Source: Fuerstiella sp.
GTDB taxonomy: Bacteria > Planctomycetota > Planctomycetia > Planctomycetales > Planctomycetaceae
Length of the DNA: 64,000 bases
NCBI GenBank assembly: GCA_014238335.1
Contig: JABABI010000004.1
Span: 1-64,000, forward strand
Direction of reading: 5' to 3'
Shown here in pieces: positions 45,614 through 54,305 of this stretch. Positions within the stretch are counted from its first letter, which is position 1; every line of letters begins with the position of its first letter. The position numbers and the translations under genes are program-made. The notes beneath the pieces are model-generated. The model was not told the origin of the DNA. It was given only the letters and a program-made list of their open reading frames with translations, and made no database searches.

Positions 45614-45999
45614 GTAGTAGCCTCTTTTTGGCGTTGATTTCAGACGGCCAACTTCCACAAATGAAACGAATATTCGTTGGTTACGAGACTGCTCTGGTCT
45701 CGGATCGAACAATTTGCGGGTGGGGCCAGGATTGCCGAAAAATGCGGGCCAACGGTTGGGTTGACACGGTGTCGTCCCGAACACCGGTCGCGCCCGAGAT
45801 CACATGTTCGGTCGTCGCGTTCTTCACTTCGTGACGACCGGGCGAGGTGCAGCGATTGCCGATTCACCGGATATTGACTGCCGAAACACGCCTTTCGGTG
45901 ATTTGGCAGATCTGGTAGAAGCGCACGAGGTACACGGACGTTTGGCGATGTCTGACGGGGGCGTCGCGCCATCATTTTTATGGCAGGGGAAGGATTCCC
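45614..45999. other. Intergenic, nothing recognised
   Basis: About 390 bases between the LRR relic and the DUF11-type gene (divergent). A ribosome site (AGGGGAAGGA) precedes 46000. Confidence 0.4.
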
Positions 46000-48972
46000 A
46001 TGCAGGCATCATTCTGGAAAACAGTTTCGGTCGTTGGCGTGATTGGCATTGGCAGCCTGGTCACACTTGAGGTTCAGAACCGATTGTCACGCCCCGATTC
46101 CGTGGCTGACACGTCCACCGACGCAGCCCTGAAAAATCTGGTCATCCAATCCGGCGAAGAGTCCCTGACGGCAGCCACGACAAAGTCAGAATTTGACCTG
46201 GCGATGGAAAGCTCCCACGTTGACACACAAGGGTTCAACGTAACAGAGCCACCACTTGATACGTCATTGGCTTCCGCTGACGGGCACTTTCACAGCGAGT
46301 CCATGCCTCCGCAGGGTTTTACTCCGTCAGTCGACACGACTGTGCGCTCCGAGCAGATTGGCGTGGAAGGTAACCCTTTTACAGAAGCCCAACTGCAGGT
46401 CACACCGGCCGTGGCAGCTCAATTTGAAGGCAGTGACCAGTCTGTCGTCGAACCCGTGGGTCTTGTAGGCGAACCTGAATTCACTGCAGACACAGCTTCC
46501 ATCGCATCCTCACAGGCAGCAGAAGCTGGCGTTCAACCAATGGCACTGCGGCCGACGCCAAACGTCGCCGAAGAGGCTCCTGCCAGTACGTCTTTTCCAC
46601 TGTTCGGAGCTGCGACAGATCTCCAGGGCGCACCAGACAGCCAGCCTGCGGCGACCAGCCAACAGACTGCGGACCTCCCCGTGCCGGCTCCCAGGAAATC
46701 TGATCCATTCCTGTTCTTCGGCGAAAAACAAAACACGACCACAACGACACCGCCAACGGGATCGGTCACACCTCCGCAGACCGTGCAGACACAGCCAGGT
46801 ACGACTGCACCGTTCTATGGGTCCGATGAACCGCAGCTGAAACACGCTCCAGCCGACGAACAGCCTCGTTCGTTAAGTAATGATGTTCCGATGTTTGACC
46901 TGACGCCGGAGAATCAGCCATTCGGTGGCCAACCGGAACCTGCTGCATCGATCGACCAGGAAGACAATCCGTTTCCCGGACTGCCTGCATCAACGCAACC
47001 GGAAGCCATCGAATCAGGCAACAGCAGGCGCCCCTTTACCTCGGACCTGGTGCCAACACCGCGCGAGCCGTCATCGAATTCGGCTCCGGCGTTCACGAGT
47101 GACCCCGGCGAAAGTTCGGATTTTCCGAGTTCCATCCCTGTGGATTCAGTACCCCTGACGACCCCATCGAGCAATGATGCGGCTCTGCCCTTCGCGGAAG
47201 ATCTTCCATCAACTGGCGATTTGCAGACAGTTCCGGAATTGCCGGCCACTTCGCCGCTGATGAATCCCTCGTTTCCCCAGCCGGAAAGCACGTACTCCGA
47301 GACTGACATCAGACTTCCGAACAGCCGCTATCCTGAAAGCCCCGACCGTGCGGGCAATTCACCTGCAGGTCGCCCAGTAGATTCTCTCGACATCCGTCCG
47401 TCTCCGCGACCGGGACAGTTCGAAGAAACTCCGCCGCTGACTTCTCCCGGACTGTCCGAACTCAGGCCTCGTACATTCAACGCTCAGCCACCTGCAGCAA
47501 TACCCGGTCGGGAATCTGCCCGCGACGGTATTCGTCAGATTCCCCAACAGAATTCAGATACCGACGTCCGTGTCATCTCAGCTGTCATGCGGCCTAATCT
47601 TGTGCTGCAGAAAACGGTTCGGCAAAACGCATCTGTTGGTTCACCGCTGGATTACAGCATCTTTGTTCGCAATGAAGGTGATGCCACCGCGTTTGAGGTC
47701 ATTGTGGAAGATGAAGTCACCAGCAGCGTGGAAGTGAACGGTGCGCGACCGCAACCAGATTTTGATCGTTCCACCGGCAAGCTCATCTGGCGCTTTGACG
47801 CCATCGAGCCAGGCGATACCGAAGAGATCAAGGTTCAGGTCACGCCCACCGGAGAAGGTACGCTGGATGGCGTGGCATCCGTAAAGTTCAAGTCGCGCGT
47901 TCAGGCGACGACGGTCGTTACCGCCCCCAGACTGCGTTTGCAGATGACGGGCCCGAAGGAAGTGAAGCTCGGCGAAGAGGTCTCATATCGATATATCATC
48001 ACGAATGATGGTAGTGGAGAAGCTCGCGATGTCTTTCTGCGCACGCTGCTGCCCAACGGTGGAGGATTCAATCATCCGCAGGGTCGGGACCTTGAATACG
48101 AGATTCAAGCCATTAGACCCGGTGAGCAGCGGGAAATTGTACTGTCTGTCGTCGCAGGGGAGCCCGGAGAGCATCAGACAAAAGCAGAGTTGACAGCGGC
48201 TGGCACCGGCAGCGAACAGGCAACCTGGCAGACGAACGTCGTCGGCGCTCAACTGCAGATCGTTCGACGCGGCCCGAAACGACGCTACGTCGGCCGCGCT
48301 GGAGTTTACGAGAACGTTGTGACAAACGAAACAAACTTTGATTCCATCGACGCCAAACTGGTTGAACAGGTACCCGACGGCATGAGATTCATCAGTGCCG
48401 ACAACGGGGGTCGTTACGACGCAGAGAGCAGAAGCGTGACGTGGACCATCCATCGAATCGGTGCCGGCCGCCAGAAACAGTTACAGATCGAATTGATGCC
48501 GACGTCAGCGGGTTCCCGGGAAAGCACGGTCACAATACTGGAGAACGCGGGTTTCCGCAGCGATGACTACGTGTCCACTACGGTCGTGGAAGACCTGCAC
48601 AATGTAAGTGCTGACATCAGCCAGCTTGACGGGCCGGTCGCGATGGGAGAAACATTCGGCTTTACAGTCAGTATTGATAACCGAGGCACTGCCGCCGCAA
48701 CGGACGTTGAACTGCGGATTGATGTTCCGGAAGAAATTCAGGTCGTCGGGGCTGGCAGTTCAGAAGTTCAGGCAAAACTTCTGGCCGGAAATGTGGTGCA
48801 GTACAACGTGATCGTGCGAATCGAACCAGGGCAGAAACAGGCCTTCCAGATCAAAATGACGGGGGCTCGCCCGGTCAGCAACGGTCTGGTCAAAGCCAGA
48901 GTTCGATACCGGCAGATGGCGGAACCATTGGTCGTATCCGAGTCTGTCACTGTGTATCGCGATGACATTTGA
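46000..48972 (+). CDS. Secreted/anchored DUF11-repeat protein with long disordered region
   Basis: 990 aa from ATG 46000 with AGGGGAAGGA 7 bases upstream. An N-terminal hydrophobic segment (TVSVVGVIGIGSLVTLEV) suggests an anchor or signal. Residues ~30-520 are Pro/Ser/Thr/Gln-rich and probably disordered. From ~525 come four tandem domains of conserved-repeat/DUF11-like type: LVLQKTVRQNASVGSPLDYS, LRLQMTGPKEVKLGEEVSYR, LQIVRRGPKRRYVGRAGVYE and DISQLDGPVAMGETFGFTVS. Each follows the EVKVGxxxxYxIxVxNxGxxxA pattern with closing W/Y strands. Domains of this type are known from surface and cell-wall-associated proteins. Function unproven. Confidence 0.8.
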   Translation: MQASFWKTVSVVGVIGIGSLVTLEVQNRLSRPDSVADTSTDAALKNLVIQSGEESLTAATTKSEFDLAMESSHVDTQGFNVTEPPLDTSLASADGHFHSESMPPQGFTPSVDTTVRSEQIGVEGNPFTEAQLQVTPAVAAQFEGSDQSVVEPVGLVGEPEFTADTASIASSQAAEAGVQPMALRPTPNVAEEAPASTSFPLFGAATDLQGAPDSQPAATSQQTADLPVPAPRKSDPFLFFGEKQNTTTTTPPTGSVTPPQTVQTQPGTTAPFYGSDEPQLKHAPADEQPRSLSNDVPMFDLTPENQPFGGQPEPAASIDQEDNPFPGLPASTQPEAIESGNSRRPFTSDLVPTPREPSSNSAPAFTSDPGESSDFPSSIPVDSVPLTTPSSNDAALPFAEDLPSTGDLQTVPELPATSPLMNPSFPQPESTYSETDIRLPNSRYPESPDRAGNSPAGRPVDSLDIRPSPRPGQFEETPPLTSPGLSELRPRTFNAQPPAAIPGRESARDGIRQIPQQNSDTDVRVISAVMRPNLVLQKTVRQNASVGSPLDYSIFVRNEGDATAFEVIVEDEVTSSVEVNGARPQPDFDRSTGKLIWRFDAIEPGDTEEIKVQVTPTGEGTLDGVASVKFKSRVQATTVVTAPRLRLQMTGPKEVKLGEEVSYRYIITNDGSGEARDVFLRTLLPNGGGFNHPQGRDLEYEIQAIRPGEQREIVLSVVAGEPGEHQTKAELTAAGTGSEQATWQTNVVGAQLQIVRRGPKRRYVGRAGVYENVVTNETNFDSIDAKLVEQVPDGMRFISADNGGRYDAESRSVTWTIHRIGAGRQKQLQIELMPTSAGSRESTVTILENAGFRSDDYVSTTVVEDLHNVSADISQLDGPVAMGETFGFTVSIDNRGTAAATDVELRIDVPEEIQVVGAGSSEVQAKLLAGNVVQYNVIVRIEPGQKQAFQIKMTGARPVSNGLVKARVRYRQMAEPLVVSESVTVYRDDI

Positions 48973-49195
48973 CAGCCACCGCACGTGATCCAGACGACAG
49001 TCCGTCTATTGCCGGCAAAGGCACGTCGACTGCAAGTGAATCCGGCTGAAAACCCTGTCTTTACGTCTCTCCGCCTGTTTGTCCCTGGGGTGAGGTAAAG
49101 CTCGACAGCCGGGTGCGCGTCACTGGCTGGTCGATGAGTGGCGTCTCTGATAGCATCCCATCGCCCACGATATACCTGTTGTTGCGAGGTGATAC

Positions 49196-49561
49196 GTGTC
49201 AGAAGTTCTGGACAGTTTCGAAATCGAATGGCACGGCAATGTTGTCGTAGTAATCCCGGCAAAATCCGTCGAGTCTCTCAGCTGGGAGCTCGTGGAACAG
49301 GCCGCTGATGTGATCATGGATCCGTTGACGACCCAGGAAGTCCCGCTTGTGATCGTGGACCTGAAGGACGTGGGCTACTTCGGATCGGTGTTTCTGGCAC
49401 TGCTGCTGCGCTGTCATAAGTTTCTCAAACGTCGTGGTGGTGAGCTGGTTCTGTGTGCCGCCAACGACATGGCCCGTGAACTTCTGAAGATTACGGCTTT
49501 GGATACCATTTGGGCCATCTATGATACTCGCAGCGAAGCCATGCAGGCGATCGATGGCTGA
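49196..49561 (+). CDS. STAS-domain protein
   Basis: 121 aa from GTG 49196 ([20 protein letters not shown]). The STAS fold is visible: [60 protein letters not shown] and a final strand/helix ([16 protein letters not shown]). The phosphorylatable position in [12 protein letters not shown] (usual DxxxxDSSG) reads F-G-S. It precedes the LOG-family gene by 115 bases on the same strand and is divergent from nothing nearby. Likely part of a sigma-factor partner-switch or lipid/small-molecule-sensing system; no kinase or phosphatase partner lies here. Confidence 0.75.
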   Translation: MSEVLDSFEIEWHGNVVVVIPAKSVESLSWELVEQAADVIMDPLTTQEVPLVIVDLKDVGYFGSVFLALLLRCHKFLKRRGGELVLCAANDMARELLKITALDTIWAIYDTRSEAMQAIDG

Positions 49562-49676
49562 AAGGCAGAGAGGGCGTCTCGCGCATGGCTGATTCGGCGA
49601 CTCGGGGCACACTGGCGTCAGTGGTGAATCCTGACGTCGATACTGACGATCGTATTTGCACGGAGGCAACGAGCAC

Positions 49677-50711
49677 ATGGCGAAAAAGCATCGTACCCAT
49701 CCGCGTGCTTCAGAATTGGAAGTGATCGAACATGTTTCGGAACTTCGGAAACATTCTGAGCTGATTCAGGAAATCAAAGCGACCGCGGATACGCTGGCGG
49801 CCGACGGTGCAACTCGCGGCGACCTGAAGATCCTCAGCCGCGCCCTGCGGGAACTGCGTTATGCGTTCAAGGTGTTTACGCCGTATAGACGCAATCGAAA
49901 AGTTACCGTATTCGGGTCCGCACGGACCGCCCCTGATGCTCCCGAGTGGCGGCAGGCAGAACTGTTTGGCAAACGCATCGCCGAAGAGGGCTGGATGGTG
50001 GTAACGGGTGCTGGTGGCGGAATCATGGAGGCCGCACACACCGGTTCCGGTCGCGAAATGGCAATGGGGCTGAATATTCTGCTGCCCTTTGAGCAGGAAG
50101 CTAATCCCATCATTGAAGGCGACGACAAGCTGGTTAATCTGAAGTACTTCTTCACACGCAAGCTGCTGTTTGTGAAGGAAGTCCACGCGGTCGTTTCCTG
50201 TCCGGGTGGCTTCGGAACTCAGGATGAAGCGTTCGAAACACTGACGCTGGTCCAGACGGGCAAACGCGACCTGATGCCGATGGTCTTTCTGGACAGACCG
50301 GGCGGCACGTACTGGTCGGGCTGGCTGGACTACATCAAAACGGAACTGCTTGAAAAGGGCATGATCTCACCCAGCGACATGAGTCTGTTCAGAGTCACGG
50401 ACGATGTCGAAGAAGCCATCGACGAAGTGCTCGAGTTTTACAGTGTGTACAACAGCATGCGGTTTGTTCGGGACCAACTGGTGCTCAGGCTTCACCAGGA
50501 ACCATCCGATGAGTTAATCGAGCGGTTGAATGATGAATTTCAGGACGTTGTGGAATCCGGCCGCATTGAGAAGGCGCAACCTCACAAACTGGAGGCTGAC
50601 GACGTGCATCTGAAGGAACTTGCTCGCCTGTCGTTTACCTTCAACCGACGTGCGGTCGGCAGATTGCGGATGATGGTCGACGTGCTGAACAGCGAACTGG
50701 CCGACAGTTGA
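49677..50711 (+). CDS. LOG-family protein (TIGR00730-like), extended
   Basis: 344 aa from ATG 49677, preceded by GGAGG at a good distance. The Rossmann core has [38 protein letters not shown], and the LOG signature [20 protein letters not shown] (PGGxGTxxE). N- and C-terminal extensions (~90 and ~100 residues) are helical, longer than cytokinin-activating LOG (~190 aa), as in the LOG-like group found in many bacteria. Such proteins hydrolyse nucleoside monophosphates to base and ribose-5-phosphate; role here is inferred from family. It is convergent with murF. Confidence 0.85.
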   Translation: MAKKHRTHPRASELEVIEHVSELRKHSELIQEIKATADTLAADGATRGDLKILSRALRELRYAFKVFTPYRRNRKVTVFGSARTAPDAPEWRQAELFGKRIAEEGWMVVTGAGGGIMEAAHTGSGREMAMGLNILLPFEQEANPIIEGDDKLVNLKYFFTRKLLFVKEVHAVVSCPGGFGTQDEAFETLTLVQTGKRDLMPMVFLDRPGGTYWSGWLDYIKTELLEKGMISPSDMSLFRVTDDVEEAIDEVLEFYSVYNSMRFVRDQLVLRLHQEPSDELIERLNDEFQDVVESGRIEKAQPHKLEADDVHLKELARLSFTFNRRAVGRLRMMVDVLNSELADS

Positions 50712-50855
50712 AAACGCCGACAACCACAGACGCACACTGTCACGCGAATACTGTGTGAACGCTACAAGTGTTTCAAAACCACTGAAGACAAGCGCGAAAC
50801 GCAAGCCAGTGACTCAAACTCGCGATAAAACCATATCGGAAGCTCACTTGCTGGC

Positions 50856-50890
50856 GCTGCGTACCGGTATTGAAACCACTTCTACGCAGC
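50856..50890. terminator. Inverted repeat between LOG-family gene and murF
   Basis: GCTGCGTA at 50856-50863 and TACGCAGC at 50883-50890 are perfect complements, spanning the murF stop (50882). It could serve as a convergent terminator but lacks a T-run, so this is a weak call. Confidence 0.35.
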
Positions 50891-52279
50891 CTGGCGTTCA
50901 GCCACGTCTGTGCTGGCCCGCCGCCTGAGTGATTCCACAACCTGCTCCATGCGGGTGGCGCGCGAACCTTTAACAAGAACAAGGTCATTGTCACACAGCA
51001 GACAGTCAAGCATTGCAGTCAGCAGTGCCAGACTGGCAAAGCACGAAATTCGATTCAGTGCTCCGCCACACGCCAAAAAACCGTCGACGACGTCACCGGC
51101 AAAGTCTCCCGTGACGGCGATATGGTCCAGCCTTGATGCTGCCAGTGCCGCACCGATGCCATAGTGCAGGTCAGCGGCCTGCTCACCAAGGTCCAGCATG
51201 TCGTTTAGCACCAGCACACGATGGTGACACTGCGTAAATTCTTCCGCCATCCGAATCGCTGCACTGACAGCAGCAGGGCTGGCGTTGTATGTGTCGTCGA
51301 TGACCGTCCATGAACCGATCCGTGAAGGACAGCACCGCCCGGGTTCCGGCTGGTACGTTGCGAGCCCGGCGTTGATCTGTTCAGGAGCAATGCCCACTTC
51401 CAGACCGATCGCGATTGCTGCCAGAACGTTTGTTACATTGTGTCGCCCGCAGGCCCGCACAGTGTATACGTCTCCGTCCACCGTCAGACTAAGAAAATCA
51501 TCAGACATCTTTATGGCAGTTGCACGGACCTCAGCCGCTTTCGCTGTGCCAAATGTGACAACGCGTCCAGCCGCTGATTTCCTCATTTCGGCGACAAGAG
51601 GATCATCAACATTCAGGAATGCCACACCGTCTTCAGACAGCGCGGCGACGAGCGCCCGCTTTTCCTGCTGCACGGCCTTCAGCGATGTCAGTCCGTCAAG
51701 ATGGGCAGGACTCACAGTGGTCACCACGGCGAATTCGGGTCGCGCAATGGACGCCAGCATTTCCACTTCACCGGGTGCCGACGATCCAACTTCAATCACT
51801 GCAAATTCGTCACCGCTCTGAAGTTCCAGCAGGCTGATCGGCACGCCCAGGTGGTTGTTGAAATTACGAGGACTCTGAATCCCCGTGTGCACGAACTCCA
51901 GCATGGCAGCAATCATACGACGTGCAGTTGTCTTGCCCACGCTGCCGGTAACCGCGATCACCAGCGCGTCACTGGTCTGGCGATTTTGCCAGCCGAGCCG
52001 CGCGAGCGCCACCTCGGCATCCGCAACCCGGATATGTGGCGTGCGACAGGCGTTTGCCGCAGACTCATCCACAATGACGACCGCAGCTCCGTCACGCCGC
52101 GCCGCAGCACAAAACTCAACTCCGTGGGTCTGCGTGCCCGGCAAGGCAATGAAAACGTCACCTCGCTGCACGTGTCGGCTGTCGATGACGCATCCGCCCA
52201 CCGTGGCTGCAGTCATGACCTCACCACAGATCGTTCCATCAACAATTTCACAAACGTGCTGGACAGTTAATGGATGCAT
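50882..52279 (-). CDS. murF: UDP-MurNAc-tripeptide:D-Ala-D-Ala ligase MurF
   Basis: 465 aa from ATG 52279. The Mur-ligase N-terminal domain (VIDSRHVQRGDVFIALPG) precedes the ATP-binding loop at residues 111-117 (VTGSVGKTTARRM). The middle domain has ESP-like positions (NFNNHLGVPISLLEL, APGEVEMLASI) and the C-terminal domain has NRTC-like sequence ending VLVLNDMLDLGE. It adds D-Ala-D-Ala in peptidoglycan precursor synthesis. It is downstream of murE on the same strand. Presence of MurE and MurF fits a lineage that retains peptidoglycan, as in modern planctomycetes. Confidence 0.95.
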   Translation of the reverse strand: MHPLTVQHVCEIVDGTICGEVMTAATVGGCVIDSRHVQRGDVFIALPGTQTHGVEFCAAARRDGAAVVIVDESAANACRTPHIRVADAEVALARLGWQNRQTSDALVIAVTGSVGKTTARRMIAAMLEFVHTGIQSPRNFNNHLGVPISLLELQSGDEFAVIEVGSSAPGEVEMLASIARPEFAVVTTVSPAHLDGLTSLKAVQQEKRALVAALSEDGVAFLNVDDPLVAEMRKSAAGRVVTFGTAKAAEVRATAIKMSDDFLSLTVDGDVYTVRACGRHNVTNVLAAIAIGLEVGIAPEQINAGLATYQPEPGRCCPSRIGSWTVIDDTYNASPAAVSAAIRMAEEFTQCHHRVLVLNDMLDLGEQAADLHYGIGAALAASRLDHIAVTGDFAGDVVDGFLACGGALNRISCFASLALLTAMLDCLLCDNDLVLVKGSRATRMEQVVESLRRRASTDVAERQAA

Positions 52280-52592
52280 TGTTCAAGTCAGCCTTTTCCG
52301 CATCGTTGTGCCGCACACATTCCTTCGGTAAATGTCTGTACGGCAATTATTGCCGACAATGGCAGACGGATGCTGACTTTGACATCGTCGTGTGTGGAAT
52401 GCCCGGATAAGTCCAACTTCATCAATTCCGGCGACATCAACAGACCTCCCCCTGACGCGCCCGCATGGTTTACCGGTACGACATGTTTCTGACTTCTCCG
52501 CGACGTCTCCTGTCGCTACTGTCCAACGACCGGGCATTAAACTCCAAACCTCACAGCGAGCGGCTGTTCCGGGGAAAAAGTGCCGGAGTATA
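52280..52592. other. Gap between murE and murF
   Basis: 313 bases on the minus strand between the stop of murE and the start of murF, unusually long for the mur operon. Open frames here look unreal. Nothing regulatory was recognised. Confidence 0.4.
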
Positions 52593-54107
52593 TCACGCCG
52601 ACCTCTGAACAGAGAATCGCGGCTGCAAATCGTCGATATCCGTGGATTCCGCAGCGCGTAATAGTTGTCGGACTACTTCGCGGTCGTCAAATGGCAGCAT
52701 AGCGCCGGCAGTTTCCTGTGAACATTCATGTCCCCTGCCAGCGACAACGACCATGTCACCGGGTTCAGCCTGTTCCAGGGCCACCGATATGGCTTCATGG
52801 CGATCAATTTCCGACGCGTACACAGCGTCCGCAGAAAATCCTGCAGTGATGTCGGTGATGATCTGACAGGGATCTTCGCTGCGAGGATTGTCAGATGTGA
52901 CGATGGCGACGTCCGCAGCCATTGCGGCGTGAGCCATCAGAGGCCGCTTGCTGCGATCACGTTCCCCTCCTGCTCCGAACACACAGATGAGTCGGCCTGG
53001 CACAAAGTCACGAACCGCGCCGAGACACTGTGCCAGTGCATCAGGCGTATGAGCATAGTCTACCAGCACCTGGAAGGGCTGGCCTTCGTCGATCCGTTCG
53101 ACACGTCCGGGCACTGCGTGAACTGCCTGCAGTCCATCCACGATGTGTGCCAGACTGACGCCCAACTGCTCCGCAAGTCCGGCCGCCGCCAGACAGTTGG
53201 AAACGTTATATCGGCCAATGAGTCTCAGTCGGAATTCTGCATCACCCTGAGCCAGATTCAAACGCACACGCTGAGAACGGTGAGTTCTTCTCAGCACCGT
53301 CGAACGCAATTCTGCATCCGGACTGTCGGTTCCGTAGGTCACAATGCGCGCCTCATTACCGAAACGTTTCATGACCCTCTGGCAGCCTGGATCGTCTGCA
53401 TTCAGCAGCAACGGCGCATCGGGATACAAAAGTCCGGCGATATCAGATTTCGCTGTCTGATACGCTTCGGCCGTTCCGTGATAATCAAAATGATCCTGAG
53501 TCACGTTCGTAATAGCAGCAGCAGACAGGTGAATCCCCGCACACCGCTTCTGCACAAGGGCGTGACTGCTGATCTCCATCGCGCAGTATGGCGTCCGGGC
53601 GAGTTTCATCTGATGAAAGTGGTCGGCCAGAGTCCCTGCAGAAGGTGTCGTCAGCGTCGATGGGCCGGAGCGGACGCCATCATTCGTGCAGATGGTTCCC
53701 ACCAGACCGGTACGATGACCGGCCGATTCCAGAATTGACCGCAACATCCATGATGTCGTTGTTTTCCCATTCGTTCCGGTGATGCCCGCCACAATCGTTG
53801 ACTGCTGCAGACCGACCGCCAGGGCCATAGAGATCACCGCGTGCGCAGTCGCCGTACAGCTCACGACACACTGAGGAACCCGGACTTCGCCGATGAGCCG
53901 CTGGACCACAATCGCGGTCGCTCCATTTGAGATCGCTTCATCGATGAAGGCATGTCCGTCACACGTGTTGCCGGCAACAGCGACAAACACATCCCCCGGA
54001 ACGATACGGCGGCTGTCCGTCGAAACACGCGAAACCGCGATGTCGCGACAGTCGACAAATCGAGGCTCGGGCAGCAGTTGCTGCAGACTTAAAGCCACTT
54101 CACTCAT
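52593..54107 (-). CDS. murE: UDP-MurNAc-L-Ala-D-Glu:diaminopimelate ligase MurE
   Basis: 504 aa from ATG 54107. The first domain has VSTDSRRIVPGDVFVAVAGN, the ATP loop is at residues 110-116 (GITGTNGKTTTSWML), and HQDHLDYHG-like sequence appears as TQDHFDYHGTAEAYQ. The DNPR motif (VTSDNPRSEDP, about residue 412) indicates meso-diaminopimelate specificity. It adds the third amino acid of the peptidoglycan stem peptide. Second gene of the same strand is murF after a 313-base gap. Confidence 0.95.
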   Translation of the reverse strand: MSEVALSLQQLLPEPRFVDCRDIAVSRVSTDSRRIVPGDVFVAVAGNTCDGHAFIDEAISNGATAIVVQRLIGEVRVPQCVVSCTATAHAVISMALAVGLQQSTIVAGITGTNGKTTTSWMLRSILESAGHRTGLVGTICTNDGVRSGPSTLTTPSAGTLADHFHQMKLARTPYCAMEISSHALVQKRCAGIHLSAAAITNVTQDHFDYHGTAEAYQTAKSDIAGLLYPDAPLLLNADDPGCQRVMKRFGNEARIVTYGTDSPDAELRSTVLRRTHRSQRVRLNLAQGDAEFRLRLIGRYNVSNCLAAAGLAEQLGVSLAHIVDGLQAVHAVPGRVERIDEGQPFQVLVDYAHTPDALAQCLGAVRDFVPGRLICVFGAGGERDRSKRPLMAHAAMAADVAIVTSDNPRSEDPCQIITDITAGFSADAVYASEIDRHEAISVALEQAEPGDMVVVAGRGHECSQETAGAMLPFDDREVVRQLLRAAESTDIDDLQPRFSVQRSA

Positions 54108-54305
54108 TCCTGGCGTCCTGCCGGGAGGTAGATAAGATTTGCGTTCCGGACGGCAGTGCGGAAGGCATCACATCCATGTGGGCGGGAATTCTCTCCAAGT
54201 CCGGAAATCCCGTCAACAGCGACCTGCGGTGGACACCAATATCCACGTTTCCAGGGTGTTCCCGAGTGATTCTGTGGAATTCCTCCGGGACTGTCGCCGG
54301 AACGC

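Noticed and set aside
52728..53738. 336-codon + strand frame antisense to murE
   Set aside because: Complete overlap with a well-supported MurE gene; amino-acid content is Cys/His/Arg-rich as expected for an antisense shadow.
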